The position numbers and the translations under genes are program-made. The notes under the pieces were generated by a model. It saw only the letters and a program-made list of their open reading frames with translations, searched no databases and was not told where the DNA came from. 64,000 nt of DNA, taken from Brevundimonas vesicularis. GTDB lineage: Bacteria > Pseudomonadota > Alphaproteobacteria > Caulobacterales > Caulobacteraceae. This document shows, in pieces, positions 62,061 to 64,000 of this stretch (position 1 is the first letter of the stretch; every line of letters begins with the position of its first letter). Location of the stretch: positions 2,950,501-3,014,500 of the forward strand of contig NZ_CP114278.1 of NCBI RefSeq assembly GCF_027105095.1. Direction: 5' to 3'.

Positions 62061-62102
62061 GGCGACCAGATGGAACAGGCCGCGGTCCGGAGCAAGCCGC
62101 GA

Positions 62103-62459
62103 TCAGCCGCCCAGCGGTCCCTTGAAGATGAAGAAGGCCCCAAGCGCGATGAAGGCGAAGCCGACCAGATGGTTCACCGTCAGCTTCTCGCCCAGATACA
62201 GGACCGAAAAGCCGGCGAAGACCAACAGGGTGATCACCTCCTGCATAGTCTTCAGTTCGGCCGGCGAATAGACCTGGATGCCGATCCGATTGGCCGGCAC
62301 CGCCAGCCAGTATTCGAAGAAGGCGATGCCCCAGCTGGCCATGACCAGCAGCCACAGCGGCTTGTGATCGAACTTCAGATGGCCGTACCAGGCGAAGGTC
62401 ATGAAGACGTTCGACAGGCACAACATGACGATGGGGGCGATGTAGGCGGTCAGGGGCAT
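62103..62459 (-). CDS. DMT-type small membrane protein (DUF486)
   Basis: A 118-residue protein with four membrane helices. The family sequence FMTFAWYGHLKFDHKPLW, FFEYWLAVPANRIG and KTMQEVITLLVFAGFSVLYLGEKL matches DUF486, a small EamA/DMT relative of unknown substrate. It lies 42 bp upstream of the SMR gene on the same strand. Confidence 0.9.
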   Translation of the reverse strand: MPLTAYIAPIVMLCLSNVFMTFAWYGHLKFDHKPLWLLVMASWGIAFFEYWLAVPANRIGIQVYSPAELKTMQEVITLLVFAGFSVLYLGEKLTVNHLVGFAFIALGAFFIFKGPLGG

Positions 62460-62523
62460 GAGGCAGATCAGGGCTGTTGCAGACCTGCCCTCTACACCGG
62501 CTGCGACCGTCCGTCGCGGGCCT

Positions 62524-63360
62524 TCAATCCGCCGCCGTCACCGCCGCCTGGACCTTCAGCGCCTGCACCGTCTCGCGCACATCGTGAACCCGCACCATCC
62601 GCGCCCCGCGCCGCGCGCCTTCCAGCGCCAGGGCCAGTGACCCGCCCAGCCGATCGGTTGCCGCGACCGCCGTCGCATCGATGGCCTGGATCGTGCGCTT
62701 GCGACTGGCGGCGTACAGCACCGGAAAGCCCAGATCGACCAGCGCGTCCAACCGCGCCGTCAGCGCCATGTTATGCGCCAGCGTCTTGCCGAACCCGATG
62801 CCGGGATCCAGCCAGATCCGCTCGCGCGCCACGCCCGCCGCCATCGCCGCCTCGGCCCGCCCGCGCAGATAGTCCCGCACTTCGACCACCACGTCGTCAT
62901 AGCGCGGGTCCGCCTGCATCGTGCGGGGTTCGCCCTTCATGTGCATCAGCACGACGTCGCACCCCAGTTCGGCCGCGACCGCCGCACTCTCGGGCGCATG
63001 GCTCAGCGCCGTCACATCGTTCCACATCGTCGCCCCGGCCGCGACGGCGGCGCGCGCGACGGCGGGCTTCATCGTGTCGATGCTGATCGCCCCGCCCCAC
63101 CGCGCGCGGACGCCGGCGATGACCGGCGCGACCCGGTCGATCTCCTCGGCCTCGCCCACCGGCTCGGCCCCCGGCCGGGTGCTCTCCCCGCCGATATCGA
63201 GCACATCGGCCCCGTCCACGACCAGCCGCATGGCCTGATCGATCGCGCCTTCGGTCGAGGCCCATCGCCCCCCGTCCGAGAAGCTGTCGGGCGTCACATT
63301 GACGATGCCCATCACCTGCGACAAGGCGGCCGTCCGCGCGGTTTGACTTTCATGGGCCAT
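62524..63360 (-). CDS. folP: Dihydropteroate synthase
   Basis: A 278-residue TIM-barrel enzyme joining pterin pyrophosphate to p-aminobenzoate in folate synthesis; the sulfonamide target. Motifs are VMGIVNVTPDSFSDGGR, DIGGESTRPGA, WNDVTAL, IWLDPGIGFGKT and YAASRKRTI. Monocistronic here. Confidence 0.96.
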   Translation of the reverse strand: MAHESQTARTAALSQVMGIVNVTPDSFSDGGRWASTEGAIDQAMRLVVDGADVLDIGGESTRPGAEPVGEAEEIDRVAPVIAGVRARWGGAISIDTMKPAVARAAVAAGATMWNDVTALSHAPESAAVAAELGCDVVLMHMKGEPRTMQADPRYDDVVVEVRDYLRGRAEAAMAAGVARERIWLDPGIGFGKTLAHNMALTARLDALVDLGFPVLYAASRKRTIQAIDATAVAATDRLGGSLALALEGARRGARMVRVHDVRETVQALKVQAAVTAAD

Positions 63361-63562
63361 GGGACCAGCCTGTAGCCGTGATCGCGCATTTCGTCAGCCA
63401 GGCTCGACGCCTTTCCCACGCGGGACGCCTCGTCGCAGGCGACTGACCCGGAACGGCCGCGCGCCCTTCGCCCCGTTCCGGGCATTGATCTGAACCCCAT
63501 TCCTTTTCGACGCCGCACGACGCCACGCGCGTGCGGCGTCCCATGCCGTCTGCGAGCCCGCC

Positions 63563-63973
63563 ATGACCCAATCTACCCTGCCCGTCCGCCCCGACATCTT
63601 CCTCAGCGCACAGGACCACGACACTCTGTCGCGCCTGGTCGGCGACATGCCCGGCGACGGCGTGGCGGGAATGCTTCAGGAGGAACTGGAGCGCGCCGTC
63701 ATCTGTGAACCGGGCGACCTTCCCAAGGGCGCCGTGCCCCTGAACCGTTGGCTGCACTATATCGACGGCCGCGCGTCCGATCCGCGCCGCATCCAGATCG
63801 TCCTGCCCAAGGATGCCGACATCGACGCGGGCAAGGTTTCGGTCCTGTCCCACGTCGGCGCGGGCCTGATCGGCCTGGTCGAAGGCCACACCATTTCCTG
63901 GAGCGACCCGTCCGGCGCCGAACGCAGCCTGACGCCGGTGATGATCGAGGACGCGGAAATGCTGCCCGCCTGA
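63563..63973 (+). CDS. Rnk-like protein with GreA/GreB C-terminal domain
   Basis: A 136-residue protein. A short helical N-terminus (DHDTLSRLVGDM) is followed by the GreA/GreB C-terminal fold (IQIVLPKDADIDAGKVSVLSHVGAGLIGLVEGHTISWSDPSG). This is the arrangement of Rnk, the regulator of nucleoside diphosphate kinase, which binds RNA polymerase but lacks the Gre coiled coil. Confidence 0.85.
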   Translation: MTQSTLPVRPDIFLSAQDHDTLSRLVGDMPGDGVAGMLQEELERAVICEPGDLPKGAVPLNRWLHYIDGRASDPRRIQIVLPKDADIDAGKVSVLSHVGAGLIGLVEGHTISWSDPSGAERSLTPVMIEDAEMLPA

Positions 63974-64000
63974 TCCCCGGCGCCGCTCATGAAAAACCCG

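Noticed and set aside
62061..62102. A guanidine riboswitch before the SugE/Gdx-like gene
   Set aside because: The gap is only 42 bp and shows no conserved aptamer motif.

Overview
The window is GC-rich, densely packed chromosomal DNA from an alphaproteobacterium, most likely a Caulobacteraceae member close to Brevundimonas. This rests on gene content: the lptC-lptA-lptB-rpoN-hpf-ptsN run, Hsp20 followed by DUF1150, flgBC-fliE divergent from fliOP with CtrA-like boxes, GANTC sites in promoters, and Caulobacterales-style intergenic inverted repeats. It is inference; no 16S gene is present. No prophage, integrase, transposase, CRISPR array or rRNA was seen.

Layout. 1-2.4 kb: ctaD (cut by the window edge) and ctaC. 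2.6-4.4 kb: a PadR / HAAS / DUF2807 operon ending in a clear terminator. 4.5-10.8 kb: ubiA, a DUF3298 lipoprotein, an alpha/beta hydrolase, an XRE regulator with its membrane partner, a fatty acid desaturase, a METTL20-like methyltransferase and a DJ-1/PfpI protein. 10.9-15.2 kb: a YpfJ-type metallopeptidase, pgm, a TauE/SafE permease gene broken by one stop codon, and a tandem retropepsin-like protease. 15.4-23.5 kb: the aspartate-family block, with thrC, thrB, a fused aspartate kinase-homoserine dehydrogenase, metX and metB. The hom/metX intergenic region holds a Thr/Ile-codon attenuator facing hom and a SAM-I riboswitch facing metX, so both branches leaving homoserine appear to be feedback-controlled from about 620 bp.

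23.5-36.2 kb: tRNA-Glu, a small orphan ORF, galE, a glycosyltransferase-like protein behind carA, a GH3 glucosidase, a ZIP transporter, proBA, an AbrB/PemK toxin-antitoxin pair and a PQQ glucose dehydrogenase. The toxin and the dehydrogenase converge inside a perfect 15-bp palindrome that encodes both C-termini. 36.4-43.7 kb: nitrogen assimilation (gltD, gltB, amtB). 44-50.4 kb: Hsp20, DUF1150, the ptsN-hpf-rpoN-lptBAC cluster and RNase D. 50.6-53.9 kb: tRNA-Leu and a small surface-polysaccharide group. 54-59.8 kb: flagellar genes, an HU protein and a large secreted repeat protein. 60-64 kb: DUF983, a nucleotidyltransferase, thiD, two small multidrug-type membrane proteins, folP and an Rnk-like protein.

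Four intergenic inverted-repeat elements (about 129-148 bp, plus one 25-bp mini copy) punctuate the window. I found no obviously unprecedented multi-gene system. The most rewarding features are regulatory: the double RNA control at the homoserine branch point, the shared-palindrome gene end, an operator-like element shared by the XRE module and its neighbour, and the repeat families.
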